From contig PKEY01000070.1 in NCBI GenBank assembly GCA_002919265.1, forward strand, positions 1 to 64,000: a stretch of 64,000 bases of DNA. Direction: 5' to 3'. Source of the DNA: Hyphomicrobiaceae bacterium. GTDB lineage: Bacteria; Pseudomonadota; Alphaproteobacteria; Rhizobiales; Hyphomicrobiaceae. Below the pieces are notes generated by a model. It saw only the letters and a program-made list of their open reading frames with translations, was not told where the DNA came from and ran no database searches. Of the stretch, positions 28,740 through 38,681 are shown one piece after another (the first letter of the stretch is position 1; every line of letters starts with the position of its first letter). Position numbers and translations under genes: made by a program.

Positions 28740-29153
28740 TCAGATTCTTTGATGGCGCGCTTTAGCTGCCCGCTCAAGAGCTGCGCAGACCAGCGCGTCG
28801 AGATTGAGTTTTTCGGCCAGCATGTCGAGGAAGCGCACTTCCTCAAGCTTTACCTTCAGGTCCGACGCAGCAACCTCGGCGGCCAGAACGTAGGCAGTTT
28901 CCCGTAGACGTTGCGGCAATGCCTCAGCAATTTGCTCAAGGACGCTCTGTAGACCATCAGGCTTTGCGAGCGCCGCACCGCACTCCTGGGCTTTCCGCAC
29001 AAGCCATTCCTGGTCGTAGCCGTGAAACGGAGGCAGCTGCTGCACGATGGAGCCGATCCGGGACAACTCGTCGTCGGTCATGGCGCGATCCACCGCAGAG
29101 GTGGTGATCATAGTATAAACGAGCGCCTCCTGCGGCGACAGGCGAGCAGTCAT
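28740..29153 (-). CDS. TerB-like (tellurite resistance family) protein
   Basis: A 137-residue all-helical acidic protein with the TerB pattern: an acidic calcium-site-like segment near the start (SAVDRAMTDDELSRIGSIV) and a repeat of it near the end (ASDLKVKLEEVRFLDMLAEKL). No membrane segment. It is divergent from lysK, as in many Hyphomicrobiales. The function of such isolated TerB proteins is not established; tellurite resistance should not be assumed. Confidence 0.8.
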   Translation of the reverse strand: MTARLSPQEALVYTMITTSAVDRAMTDDELSRIGSIVQQLPPFHGYDQEWLVRKAQECGAALAKPDGLQSVLEQIAEALPQRLRETAYVLAAEVAASDLKVKLEEVRFLDMLAEKLNLDALVCAALERAAKARHQRI

Positions 29154-29302
29154 GGGTCTCCCCTTTCAAGCATCCATTTTTCTTCATTAGCACACGTCAT
29201 GAAGACATGAATGCGACCCATACGATTGACGCCCAAAACGCAGGCACATAGGTTGCGCCGCAAACAATCTCAACCCGAGGCCTCGGACTTGTACGTTCGC
29301 TC

Positions 29303-30925
29303 ATGACCAGACCCATCGACCCCGATCTCGCAGCTGCTGCTCACCAGTCTCGTGCCTGGCCGTTCGAGGAGGCGCGCCGTGTTATTCAGCGCCTCGAGAA
29401 GCTCAAAGCCGGGCCGGAGAAAACGGTGATCTTCGAGACGGGCTATGGGCCGTCGGGGCTTCCGCACATCGGCACGTTTGGCGAGGTCGCGCGCACAAGC
29501 ATGGTGCGTCACGCCTTCGAAATTCTGACTGAAGGCAAGTGGAAGACACGCCTCATCTGCTTCTCGGACGACATGGACGGCATGCGGAAGGTGCCGGACA
29601 ACGTGCCGAACAAGGAGATGCTGCAACAGCATCTCAACAAGCCGCTGACCAGCGTTCCCGATCCCTTCGGCAAATACGAGAGCTTCGCGCATCACAACAA
29701 CGCGATGCTACGGGCTTTTCTTGACCGGTTCGGCTTCGACTACGAGTTCTACTCGGCGACGGAATGCTATCGCTCCGGCCGGTTCGACGCGACGCTGCTT
29801 AAAATGCTCGAGGTGTACGACCAGGTGAAGGAGATCATCCTTCCCACACTCGGGCCGGAGCGGCGTGCGACCTACTCGCCGTTCCTGCCAATTTGCCCGC
29901 GTACGGGCCGCGTCCTGCAAGTTCCCACGGTGGAACGGCACCCGGACAAGGGCACTATCGTCTACATCGATCCGGAAACGGGTGAGAAAGTCGAGACGCC
30001 GGTCACTGGCGGCCGTGTAAAGTGCCAGTGGAAGGCGGATTGGGCTCTGCGCTGGACCGCCCTCGGCGTCGACTACGAGATGGCCGGCAAGGACCTGACA
30101 GACTCGGTGATACTATCGTCGAAGATTTGCCGCGTACTTGGCGGAACGCCGCCCGAGGGCTTCATCTACGAGCTGTTCCTCGATGAGAAGGGCCAGAAGA
30201 TCTCGAAGTCGATCGGCAATGGCCTCACCATCGAGGAGTGGCTGACCTACGCCACTCCGGAGAGCCTAGCGCTGTTCATGTTCCAGAAGCCGCGCTCGGC
30301 AAAGCGGCTCTACTTCGACGTCATTCCGCGCACGGTCGATGAGTACCTGCAGCTCTTGGCGGCCTATCCGAACCAAGGGCCGAAAGAGAAGCTCGACAAT
30401 CCGGTATGGCACATTCACGCGGGTGAGCCGCCGGCAGCCGAATTGCCGATCAGCTATGGCCTGCTCCTGAACCTGGTCGCCGCATCCAACGCGGAAGACA
30501 AGGATGTGTTGTGGGGTTTCATTCGCCGCCTCGCGCCGGATGCGACGCCGGAGAAATACCCCGTGCTCGACCGGCTTGCCGAGTACGCGGTGGCCTATTA
30601 TCGTGACTTTGTTCGGCCGACAAAGAAGTACCGCTTGCCGAACGACACGGAGCGGCACGCGCTCGAAGTCCTGGAAAAGGAGCTTGCCGCCGCTCCCCCG
30701 AATGCGAGCGCGGAAGACCTGCAGAACATCGTCTACGAGGTTGGCAAGGCCAATGGCTTTGCGGACCGGCTACGCGACTGGTTCCGTGCCATCTACGAGG
30801 TGCTGCTCGGTCAGTCCCAAGGGCCGCGGTTCGGCTCGTTCATCGAGCTTTACGGAATTGAGAACACGCGGGTGTTGATCCGAAAAGGCCTTGCCGGCGA
30901 GTTGGCGGCTGAGACTGCAGCTTAG
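29303..30925 (+). CDS. lysK: Lysyl-tRNA synthetase, class I
   Basis: A 540-residue class I aminoacyl-tRNA synthetase with the HIGH-type motif PHIGTFGE (about residue 57) and KISKSIGNG matching KMSKS (about residue 299). It charges tRNA-Lys. The class I enzyme, instead of class II LysS, is common in alphaproteobacteria and archaea. It ends three bases before the convergent DUF262 gene stop. Confidence 0.95.
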   Translation: MTRPIDPDLAAAAHQSRAWPFEEARRVIQRLEKLKAGPEKTVIFETGYGPSGLPHIGTFGEVARTSMVRHAFEILTEGKWKTRLICFSDDMDGMRKVPDNVPNKEMLQQHLNKPLTSVPDPFGKYESFAHHNNAMLRAFLDRFGFDYEFYSATECYRSGRFDATLLKMLEVYDQVKEIILPTLGPERRATYSPFLPICPRTGRVLQVPTVERHPDKGTIVYIDPETGEKVETPVTGGRVKCQWKADWALRWTALGVDYEMAGKDLTDSVILSSKICRVLGGTPPEGFIYELFLDEKGQKISKSIGNGLTIEEWLTYATPESLALFMFQKPRSAKRLYFDVIPRTVDEYLQLLAAYPNQGPKEKLDNPVWHIHAGEPPAAELPISYGLLLNLVAASNAEDKDVLWGFIRRLAPDATPEKYPVLDRLAEYAVAYYRDFVRPTKKYRLPNDTERHALEVLEKELAAAPPNASAEDLQNIVYEVGKANGFADRLRDWFRAIYEVLLGQSQGPRFGSFIELYGIENTRVLIRKGLAGELAAETAA

Positions 30926-30928
30926 CGA

Positions 30929-32698
30929 CTACGCCGACGAAACTGCCCGGCGGCGCCGGGCAGTGAACGAGTTCACCTCTCCGCTACGGTCGAGCAGCGC
31001 CGACAAGTCCAACTGCCAAATATGGGCGAGGATGCGAAGAAAGCGCTCCTCACGTTCGCGAACCTGGACGGGCGTCCAGACCTCAGCTTCCTGAACCTCT
31101 CGGGTCAGCGCCGGCATCTCACCTTGCGCGTACTTGAAGTAGATCGCCTTCTTGCGGGCGAAATCCTGGTTGCTGGCCTTATCGTTCTGGGTACGCCGGA
31201 CGAGCACAAGGTTTCCGAGCGACTGCGTCAAGTACTCGCGCTCGTCGTTGTCAGGAAACCACTGGCGCCATTGTCCATTCCGTCCCGGACTTTGCGGCAG
31301 AACATGCTCAACAGTCCAATCCGCGGGATCAAGGTTCTGTGGCGCGCCTGCCAGCTCGTCGTTAAGGCGTAGAAGCACCAGTTTGCACGTCTGTGGATGC
31401 CGCTCGTGGAGGTTTCTCAAGTTGTATGTGATGTGCCGCTGCTCGTCGGCCGTCAGCTTACAGGGTGATAGGTCTGCATCGAACAGAGTGCCGTCATCGA
31501 TGGCAGACATCACGCCGGAAAATCGTGCCGCACGCTTGCCTGCGCCAATGCAAAGCAGGCGGAGCGCAAAGGAGAATCGCTCCATAAGCTCAAGAAACCG
31601 CAGAATTTCCGCGGGGTTTGCCCGATAGCGGGTTAGCCACTTCATCGTTGGCGGCACCCATTCCGAGCTACCAAGCCATTTGAGATAGCGAAGTCGGCGC
31701 GTGATTTCCGCGGATTCCGGAGCGCCCTCGTGGATACCGCGGCAAATCATCTCGAAGGCTTCGCTCGCGGGGAGGAAAAGGTTCGTCATGAACCTTTCGC
31801 TCCCACCTGCCTGTTCCCGAACAGCACGGATTCCGGCGATAATCGGCAGCCGGCCTTTCCCCTCAATGACGCGTAAATGACTGAAGAACGCGTCGAACTC
31901 CTCGCCAAGCCGCCTTTCTGTCGCGTTCCATAGCGCGAGCATTGTCTCAGCGATTTCGGGTCTCAGTCCGCTCAGAACCTCTGCCTTGATGATGTCCTTG
32001 CGTGCCAGCGGCCGCCCGCGATCATTGAGCACGGAAAACATGCGATGGCCGTGGTCGATGTCATTCGCGACGATGACGACGGCGTGACATCGCGTCAGCA
32101 AGTAATCGGCGAGCTTCCATCGTTCCGCAGGCGACAAACCCTGAAGCTCTGCCAGGAAATGATCGCGCACTTCGAGGATCGCCTCAGCGCTCGGTTCGAG
32201 GCTATCGCCGTCAGGCTCAGCCCGGCGGCCCTGTGCCGCAGCCACACAGAGGCCGATGACATCGTTATCGCAGCCGCGGAGCTGCAGGCGGCTCGTCGCA
32301 CCCACTGGATTCCCGGTCACATTGATGAGACCGTCCAGCTTCGCAGACCACGGCAGGCCGTCTTGCTGCGCCAGATCTCGCAGTACGGCAATGAGGATTG
32401 TCAGCGTGATCAGCCTCTGCTGGCCGTCGACGATCTCCAGCGTACGTGGCGTACGAGGGAGACCGTTGCGCCATTCTGCCTGTGCTCCCGCGTCGGTGAG
32501 CAGGATGGCGCCCAAGAAATAATCAGCTTCGGCGAGCTCGTCCCCATCGCCGATGGCCAGAAAAATGTCATCGAGGAGCTGGCCGGCCTCCTTCGTGGTC
32601 CAGGAGTATCGGCGCTGATAGGGTGGGACCGTGTAGCGGAAGGGATCGGAGAACAGCTCGATGATGCGAAGGGGCGCAGTGAAAAGGTTTGGGAACAT
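30929..32698 (-). CDS. DUF262-DUF1524 protein, GmrSD-like nuclease
   Basis: A 589-residue two-domain protein. The N-terminal DUF262 (ParB/Srx-like) domain shows YTVPPYQRRYSW and EIVDGQQRLITL. The C-terminal DUF1524 domain shows an HNH-type nuclease pattern (VEHVLPQ, then LGNLVLVRRTQNDKASN and ARKKAIY). In GmrSD this pairing makes a modification-dependent (type IV) restriction enzyme that cuts glucosylated hydroxymethylcytosine DNA; many single-chain homologues are thought to be antiphage nucleases. No methylase or partner gene lies nearby. The ATG at 32698 is chosen because the conserved domain begins soon after; the alternative TTG at 32746 has no ribosome site either. A role in phage defence is inferred. 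Confidence 0.8.
   Translation of the reverse strand: MFPNLFTAPLRIIELFSDPFRYTVPPYQRRYSWTTKEAGQLLDDIFLAIGDGDELAEADYFLGAILLTDAGAQAEWRNGLPRTPRTLEIVDGQQRLITLTILIAVLRDLAQQDGLPWSAKLDGLINVTGNPVGATSRLQLRGCDNDVIGLCVAAAQGRRAEPDGDSLEPSAEAILEVRDHFLAELQGLSPAERWKLADYLLTRCHAVVIVANDIDHGHRMFSVLNDRGRPLARKDIIKAEVLSGLRPEIAETMLALWNATERRLGEEFDAFFSHLRVIEGKGRLPIIAGIRAVREQAGGSERFMTNLFLPASEAFEMICRGIHEGAPESAEITRRLRYLKWLGSSEWVPPTMKWLTRYRANPAEILRFLELMERFSFALRLLCIGAGKRAARFSGVMSAIDDGTLFDADLSPCKLTADEQRHITYNLRNLHERHPQTCKLVLLRLNDELAGAPQNLDPADWTVEHVLPQSPGRNGQWRQWFPDNDEREYLTQSLGNLVLVRRTQNDKASNQDFARKKAIYFKYAQGEMPALTREVQEAEVWTPVQVREREERFLRILAHIWQLDLSALLDRSGEVNSFTARRRRAVSSA
30942..30964. repeat. GC-rich hairpin at the lysK / DUF262 junction
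   Basis: ACTGCCCGG-CGGCG-CCGGGCAGT is a perfect 9-bp inverted repeat 17 bases after the lysK stop and inside the 3' end of the convergent gene. It lacks a T tract but could help terminate lysK transcription. Confidence 0.45.
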
Positions 32699-32855
32699 CG
32701 GGTACTTGTCGTTGGGGCGAAAGGGACGCCCGGCTGTGTGATCCAAAGGAGGACGTTAACACCCGCTTTGCGACAGAAACAGGCCGAAATGCCGAATTTC
32801 TCGGCACTTGTACATAAGTTGAAGCCCTGACAGGGGCTCTCAGATCAGGGAATCC

Positions 32856-33236
32856 ATGGTGAGCGACTTTGGCGACGAGCGAGTAGGCGTGCTCGTCTAC
32901 AAGATTTTGCCCGAGTCAGACTGGCAGGAAGCCTGCCGGTTAGGAAAATACTTCGGGTCTGAAGATGATTTGCGTGACGGATTCATCCACCTCTCCGCTG
33001 GACATCAGGTGGCTGGAACAGCTGCGCGCCATTTCCGAGGGATGAAGAACCTGATCCTTGTCGCATTTGCCGCCGGCGATCTGGGCGATGGCCTCAAGTG
33101 GGAGCCTTCACGAGGCGGAGACCTGTTCCCGCACCTTTATGGCCCGCTTCCCACAAACGCCGCTCTCTGGACCAAGCCATTACCGCTTGGCGCTGATGGC
33201 GTGCCTGTCACGCCGGAGGAGGTCAACGCATGTTGA
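32856..33236 (+). CDS. DUF952 domain protein
   Basis: A 126-residue protein with the DUF952 pattern: VYKILPESDWQEA at the start, DGFIHLS (residues 46-52), and HLYGPLP near the C-terminus. The fold is related to glutathione S-transferase-like or ADP-ribosyl-type small domains, but no function is established. It overlaps the start of pyrD by seven bases, an association common in Hyphomicrobiales. Confidence 0.85.
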   Translation: MVSDFGDERVGVLVYKILPESDWQEACRLGKYFGSEDDLRDGFIHLSAGHQVAGTAARHFRGMKNLILVAFAAGDLGDGLKWEPSRGGDLFPHLYGPLPTNAALWTKPLPLGADGVPVTPEEVNAC

Positions 33237-34324
33237 GAACGACCATCGAGCTGGCACGGCCGCTGCTGTTCGCACTCGATCCGGAGAACGCGCACGAGCT
33301 GACTCTCAGGTCGCTGGAAGCGGGCATCTATCCACGAGCAAGGAAGCTGGATGATCCGCGGCTGTCGGTCAAACTATGGGACTGCGAATTTCCCAATCCG
33401 ATCGGCATCGCAGCCGGGTTCGACAAAGATGCGCGCGTGCCTGACGCCATTCTGCGAATTGGATTTGGCTTTGCCGAGGTCGGCAGCGTCACCCCTCGCC
33501 CTCAGGTCGGGAACCCGCGGCCGCGCGTTTTCCGACTTATCAGTGAACGGGCCATCATCAATCGACTCGGCTTCAACAGCGCGGGCCATGAGGTCGTTCT
33601 CAAGCGTCTGCAGCAGCGCGCGCGAGTTGGTGTGGTCGGCGTCAACCTCGGGGCGAACAAGGAAAGCGCAGACCGCACGGCCGATTATGTGCTGGGGATC
33701 GAAAGGTTCTACGACGTGGCGAGCTACCTCGCCGTGAACATCTCCTCGCCCAACACACCAGGCTTGCGGGATCTGCAAGCCCCGGCGGCGCTCGATGACC
33801 TGCTCAGCCGCGTAATGGCTGCAAGGGAGCACCGTTCGAGCAGCAGCGGCAGGCGTGTGCCGATCATTGTGAAGATTGCGCCCGACATCGCCGAACAGGA
33901 CCTGCCCGCCATCACCGAGCGATTGCTGAAGCACAACGTCGACGGCATTGCCGTTTCGAACACCACGCTCACTCGGCCAGGGTTAGTCAACACACCGATT
34001 GCGCAACAGGCCGGAGGATTGTCCGGGCGGCCGCTGTTTCACCGCTCGACCGTCATGCTCGCTCGCGTTTATCAGCTCACTGGCGGTCGCATTCCGCTCA
34101 TCGGCGTCGGTGGTATCGACAGTCCTGAGGCTGCGCTGGCAAAGATCGAGGCCGGGGCGACTCTGATTCAGCTCTATACCGGGCTCGTCTACGAAGGCCC
34201 GGGCTTGATCGAGAAGATCAAGGAGCACCTCGTATCCGCCGTCGCGTGTGCAAACGCGCCCAGTTACACGGCGTTGGTTGGGCGTAGGGCCGACGAATGG
34301 GCGCGAAAATCACTCGATGGATGA
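33230..34324 (+). CDS. pyrD: Dihydroorotate dehydrogenase (quinone), class 2
   Basis: A 364-residue flavoenzyme of pyrimidine synthesis, oxidising dihydroorotate to orotate with quinone as acceptor at the inner membrane. The N-terminal amphipathic region (LARPLLFALDPENAHELTL), class 2 motifs GVNLGANKES, the catalytic serine segment NISSPNTPGLRDLQ, and VSNTTLTRPG are present. The start overlaps the DUF952 stop. Confidence 0.96.
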   Translation: MLRTTIELARPLLFALDPENAHELTLRSLEAGIYPRARKLDDPRLSVKLWDCEFPNPIGIAAGFDKDARVPDAILRIGFGFAEVGSVTPRPQVGNPRPRVFRLISERAIINRLGFNSAGHEVVLKRLQQRARVGVVGVNLGANKESADRTADYVLGIERFYDVASYLAVNISSPNTPGLRDLQAPAALDDLLSRVMAAREHRSSSSGRRVPIIVKIAPDIAEQDLPAITERLLKHNVDGIAVSNTTLTRPGLVNTPIAQQAGGLSGRPLFHRSTVMLARVYQLTGGRIPLIGVGGIDSPEAALAKIEAGATLIQLYTGLVYEGPGLIEKIKEHLVSAVACANAPSYTALVGRRADEWARKSLDG

Positions 34325-34327
34325 CGT

Positions 34328-35698
34328 CTAGTGAGCCTGCGCGGGCGGATGGAATGCCGCTCGCTCCAAGGCCGAAAAGCGCGCCATCAGCGACACCGCT
34401 CGGACAACGTTGAATATGAGCATCGACACCCACAGCCCGTGATTGGCGTAAAGCGGCTGCAGCACCGCCCAGACCGCAAAGAAGATCAGCACGCTCAACA
34501 ACATCATGTTGCGCATGTCGGCGGTGCGCGTCGCGCCAATGAAGATGCCATCGAGCTGATAACACCAGACACCGACAATTGGCAGCAACGCCGCCCACAC
34601 CAGATACTCGCGGGACGCGACGCGCACGTCCGCGCTGGTGGTCATGAAGTCAATGATCGCGGGGCCTGCAAGCCAGATGACGAGCGAGAGCAGTGCGCCC
34701 GTTAGCGCTGCCCAGATGGTCGACAGGCGAACAGCCTCCCGGAACCGCTGCTGCGCCCGCGCCCCAATCGCCCTACCGACGAGGCTTTCGGCGGCGAACG
34801 CAAAGCCGTCGAGCAAATAGATGGCCACCATCGTGATCGAATTGAGCACGGCGTTGGCGGCGAGGATCACGTCTCCCGATCGTGCGCCCTGCGCCGTAAA
34901 GAAGACGACTACGGTCAATGCCAGGGCTGTTCGGATCATGATGTCAGTGTTGACCTGGAACGTGCGCCGCAAACGCGCGAGGTCCAGTACCTGCCTCAAA
35001 TCTGCTCGGTAGCCGCGCCGAGCGAGAATGGCCCAGGTGAGATAGAGACCAAGAAACGTTGCCGCCCATTCGGCGATGAGCGCGGCAGCTCCCACGCCGG
35101 CGACACCGAGTCCGAGGCCGACGACGAACAGGACGGCCAACAGCATATTGAGGACGTTCAGGAATATCTGGATCACAAAAGCGAGGCCGGCCCGCCCCAT
35201 GCCGATAAACCAGCCCAGCAGCGCAAAGTTGATGAGGCCCGCAGGCGCCGCCCAGATGCGGATCGAGAAGTAGGTGTAGGCTGCTTTCTCAACGGCTTCC
35301 GAGGCGCCCATCACGTAGAAAGCGGTGAGCGCTATGAGGCTTTGCCCAGCGATCATCGCCAGACCGGCAGCGCCTGCGATCAGGAGCGCGCGATGAAGGT
35401 TGGCCGCGATCTCGACGCCATCCTGGGCCCCAAGGGCCTGCGCCGTGAGGCCCGTGGTCCCCATCCGCAGAAAGCCGAAAACCCAATAAAGATAGCTGAA
35501 GATGGTCGCCCCGACGGCCACGCCGCCTATGAGATAGGCCTCACCCAGTTGCCCCACCACCACCGTATCGACGAAGCCGATCAGCGGCACCGTCGCATTG
35601 GAGATCATGATGGGAAGAGCAATGGTCACCACATCGCGGTGACCAATCGGCCTGGCACTTGCGAGGGGCTGCCGCTCCTCGGAAACATTGGCGCTCAT
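34328..35698 (-). CDS. MATE-family efflux transporter (DinF-like)
   Basis: A 456-residue polytopic protein with about twelve hydrophobic segments and MATE features (IALPIMISNATVPLIGFVDTVVVGQLG near the N-terminus, with the second half repeating the pattern). Members export drugs or metabolites by sodium or proton antiport. It converges on pyrD with three bases between the stops and lies 18 bases downstream of a small membrane protein gene. Confidence 0.9.
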   Translation of the reverse strand: MSANVSEERQPLASARPIGHRDVVTIALPIMISNATVPLIGFVDTVVVGQLGEAYLIGGVAVGATIFSYLYWVFGFLRMGTTGLTAQALGAQDGVEIAANLHRALLIAGAAGLAMIAGQSLIALTAFYVMGASEAVEKAAYTYFSIRIWAAPAGLINFALLGWFIGMGRAGLAFVIQIFLNVLNMLLAVLFVVGLGLGVAGVGAAALIAEWAATFLGLYLTWAILARRGYRADLRQVLDLARLRRTFQVNTDIMIRTALALTVVVFFTAQGARSGDVILAANAVLNSITMVAIYLLDGFAFAAESLVGRAIGARAQQRFREAVRLSTIWAALTGALLSLVIWLAGPAIIDFMTTSADVRVASREYLVWAALLPIVGVWCYQLDGIFIGATRTADMRNMMLLSVLIFFAVWAVLQPLYANHGLWVSMLIFNVVRAVSLMARFSALERAAFHPPAQAH

Positions 35699-35716
35699 GA
35701 TCGCAGGCGGCCCTGA

Positions 35717-35992
35717 TCAATTTTTGTCGGAACGGCGGGCCATGCCGATAAGACGTGCAATGAACCAGATCGGGAACACGATTACTGCGCCAATGAGGAA
35801 GTACTGCAGCAGCCACTCCAGCGAGGCAAATCCCAGATCGAAGATCCGACGCACCATGACGTCGAGACGGTGGAGAAAATCCCAGGGCGTGATATCGAGC
35901 GCCGACAGGACGACCCCGACCACGACTGAAAGCAGTGCCAGCCGGATGAGGACACCGACGGGGTTGCCGCCAAAAAATTGATTGCCTTGCAT
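35717..35992 (-). CDS. Small membrane protein (DUF6460-like)
   Basis: A 91-residue protein with two hydrophobic helices (VLIRLALLSVVVGVVLSAL and LQYFLIGAVIVFPIWFIARL) and a short charged tail. It starts at the ATG at 35992; the ORF-track extension lacks a better start. I recall similar small proteins next to MATE genes in Hyphomicrobiales, annotated DUF6460, but the function is unknown. Co-transcribed with the MATE gene. Confidence 0.72.
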   Translation of the reverse strand: MQGNQFFGGNPVGVLIRLALLSVVVGVVLSALDITPWDFLHRLDVMVRRIFDLGFASLEWLLQYFLIGAVIVFPIWFIARLIGMARRSDKN

Positions 35993-36125
35993 GATCCGGA
36001 GCCTCGTGGTGAGCCGTTGCGCTGCAGCGGAGCGCCCTGCCCTCGCGCGCAAGCTGCCTCTAGCATAGTTCTCTCGGGGACTGAACCTGAACCGCTGAGG
36101 AGCCGCAGACTGGACCCGAAGAGAA

Positions 36126-38681
36126 ATGCGTAGGAAGCGTCCGGGTGCCCCATCCGTGTCAGGCGGACACGGCGCCGAGCCATTGCTGCCAGAGCCTTTT
36201 GCTCGCTGGTTTGCCTCGCGCGGCTGGACGTTGCGCGAGCATCAGCGCGCGCTGCTGGAGAAGGCGCGCGAGCGGCGGTCCACGCTTCTCATCGCCCCAA
36301 CCGGCGCGGGCAAGACACTTGCCGGCTTTCTTCCCAGCCTTGTCGAGCTGACAACAGGCGTCTTGCCCCGTCGCGGCGCAGGTCTCCACACCCTCTACAT
36401 TTCGCCGCTCAAGGCGCTTGCGGTCGACGTCGCACGCAATTTGCTTACCCCAGTCGAAGAGATGCAGCTGCCCGTCCGCATCGAAACCCGAACGGGCGAC
36501 ACCTCAGTGGGCAAGCGGCAACGGCAGCGCTTCCGGCCTCCCGACTTCCTTCTGACCACACCCGAGCAGCTCGCGCTTCTCCTGAGTTACGCGGATTCGG
36601 CGTACCTTTTCGCAGATCTGCGAATGATTGTGCTTGACGAGTTGCATGCGCTCGTCGGTTCGAAGCGCGGAGATTTGCTGGCGCTCGACCTGGCCCGTCT
36701 CGGCACCATTGCCCCGGACGCCATTCGGATCGGCCTGTCGGCGACGGTCGCGCGACCGTCCGAGTTGCGAGCGTTTCTTCAGCGCCAAACTGATCCGCAG
36801 CACGCCATCTACCTAGCCGATCTCGTGGTTACGAGCGGCGGGGCCAAACCGGATGTCCGGCTTCTCGAAAGCGAAAACCCTCTGCCGTGGGCGGGGCACA
36901 CCGCACGCTACGCGGTTCACGACATCTACGCCGCGATCAAGGCGCATCGCATGTCGATTTTGTTCGTAAACACGCGCATGCAGGCCGAGCTGTTGTTCCA
37001 CGAGCTCTGGCGGATCAACGACGACAACCTGCCGATCGCGCTCCACCACGGGTCGCTGGATGCCACCCAGCGACGTAAGGTCGAAGCGGCCATGGCTGCG
37101 GGCCGTCTGCGAGCCGTCGTCGCGACCTCCACCCTCGATCTCGGCATCGACTGGGGTGATGTGGACCTTGTCATCAACGTCGGCGCACCCAAAGGCGCGA
37201 GCCGCCTTATTCAACGCATTGGCCGCGCCAATCACCGCCTCGATGAGCCCTCCAAGGCCCTGCTCGTGCCATCGAACCGCTTCGAGGTGCTCGAATGTCA
37301 GGCCGCACGCGATGCAGCGCTGGCTGGCGTGCAGGACGTGGTGCTGACGCGCACGGGCGCGTTGGACGTGCTTGCCCAGCATGTCATGGGTGTGGCCGCG
37401 GCAGGGCCGTTCAACCCTGAGGAGCTGTATTCCGAAATCACCTCGGCGCAGCCCTACGCCCACCTCAGCCGCAGCGATTTCGATCGCGTCGTCGACTTCG
37501 TGGCAACTGGCGGATACGCGCTGCGCACCTACGAGCGTTATGCTCGCCTCAAGCCCACGGGCGATGGACGCTTACGCCTCGCACATCCACGCCTCGCACA
37601 ACAGTACCGGATGAACGTCGGGACAATTATCGATGCGCCGATGCTCCGCGTGCGCTTGGTGGGCCGCAAGCGCGGACCGCCCGGCCATCCGTCCAGGCTC
37701 ATGGGTGGTCGTGTGCTTGGCGAAATCGACGAGATGTTCGTCGCCGAGCTGAGCATTGGCGATACGTTCGTCTTTGGTGGCGAGGTTGTAAGATTCGAGG
37801 GCCTGCGCGAAACAGAGGTGTTCGTCTCACGCGCCACGGACGACGAACCTAAAATCCCGAGCTATCCCGGCGGGAAGTTTCCGCTTTCCACACACCTTGC
37901 CTCGCGCGTGCGCACGATGCTGGCTGACCCGAAATCCTGGGCCAGCTTGCCGGAGCCGGTGGCTGAGTGGCTTGAAATTCAACAGAGAAGATCGGTCATT
38001 CCGTCGCCGGATGAAGTGCTGGTCGAGACCTTCCCACACGGCAAGCGGCATCACCTCGTGATCTACTCGTTCGAAGGTCGCCTTGCCCATCAGACGCTTG
38101 GCATGTTGCTGACACGTAGGCTGGAGCGGGCCCGAGCCAGACCGCTGGGCTTCGTTGCCAACGATTACGGACTTGCTGTCTGGACCGCGGCCGACCTTTC
38201 AGCTCTCATTGCGCAAGGCGCACTTAACCTCGCGAACCTCTTCGACGAGGACATGCTGGGCGACGACCTCGAAGCGTGGCTTGCGGAATCGAACCTGATG
38301 AAGCGCACGTTCCGCATGTGTGCGGTTATCGCCGGCCTCATCGAACGCCGCCATCCAGGTCGCGAAAAAACAGGCCGGCAGATTACGTTTTCCGCCGATC
38401 TCATCTACGACGTGCTACGGCGACATGACCCCAACCACATTCTGCTCGAAGCCGCATGGGCCGACGCCGCAACGGGCTTGCTGGATGTCGCACGCCTCGG
38501 CGATTTCCTTCGCCGCATAAAAGGACGAATCAGGCATCAATCGTTGTCGAGTGTTTCGCCGCTCGCCGTGCCCATCCTGCTCGAGATCGGGCGAGAGCCG
38601 GTTCACGGTGCGGCGCGCGAGGGGTTACTGCGAGATGCTGCGGAAGCCCTCATTGCGGAGGCGGTTGGAGAAGAGGGTTGA
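36126..38681 (+). CDS. Lhr-type DEXH-box DNA helicase (ligase-associated family)
   Basis: An 851-residue superfamily 2 helicase with motif I APTGAGKT, DEXH box VLDELH, TLDLGIDWGDVD and QRIGRANH, followed by the Lhr winged-helix and DEAD/Assoc regions. It matches the ligase-associated DNA-damage-response helicase family, which co-occurs with PdeM, an exonuclease and an ATP-dependent ligase. Here only pdeM follows, overlapping by one base (TGATG), so both are translationally coupled. Role: DNA repair, by association. Confidence 0.9.
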   Translation: MRRKRPGAPSVSGGHGAEPLLPEPFARWFASRGWTLREHQRALLEKARERRSTLLIAPTGAGKTLAGFLPSLVELTTGVLPRRGAGLHTLYISPLKALAVDVARNLLTPVEEMQLPVRIETRTGDTSVGKRQRQRFRPPDFLLTTPEQLALLLSYADSAYLFADLRMIVLDELHALVGSKRGDLLALDLARLGTIAPDAIRIGLSATVARPSELRAFLQRQTDPQHAIYLADLVVTSGGAKPDVRLLESENPLPWAGHTARYAVHDIYAAIKAHRMSILFVNTRMQAELLFHELWRINDDNLPIALHHGSLDATQRRKVEAAMAAGRLRAVVATSTLDLGIDWGDVDLVINVGAPKGASRLIQRIGRANHRLDEPSKALLVPSNRFEVLECQAARDAALAGVQDVVLTRTGALDVLAQHVMGVAAAGPFNPEELYSEITSAQPYAHLSRSDFDRVVDFVATGGYALRTYERYARLKPTGDGRLRLAHPRLAQQYRMNVGTIIDAPMLRVRLVGRKRGPPGHPSRLMGGRVLGEIDEMFVAELSIGDTFVFGGEVVRFEGLRETEVFVSRATDDEPKIPSYPGGKFPLSTHLASRVRTMLADPKSWASLPEPVAEWLEIQQRRSVIPSPDEVLVETFPHGKRHHLVIYSFEGRLAHQTLGMLLTRRLERARARPLGFVANDYGLAVWTAADLSALIAQGALNLANLFDEDMLGDDLEAWLAESNLMKRTFRMCAVIAGLIERRHPGREKTGRQITFSADLIYDVLRRHDPNHILLEAAWADAATGLLDVARLGDFLRRIKGRIRHQSLSSVSPLAVPILLEIGREPVHGAAREGLLRDAAEALIAEAVGEEG

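Noticed and set aside
28740-29153. Tellurite resistance operon
   Set aside because: Only one isolated TerB-like gene is present; no terC, terD or terZ genes accompany it.
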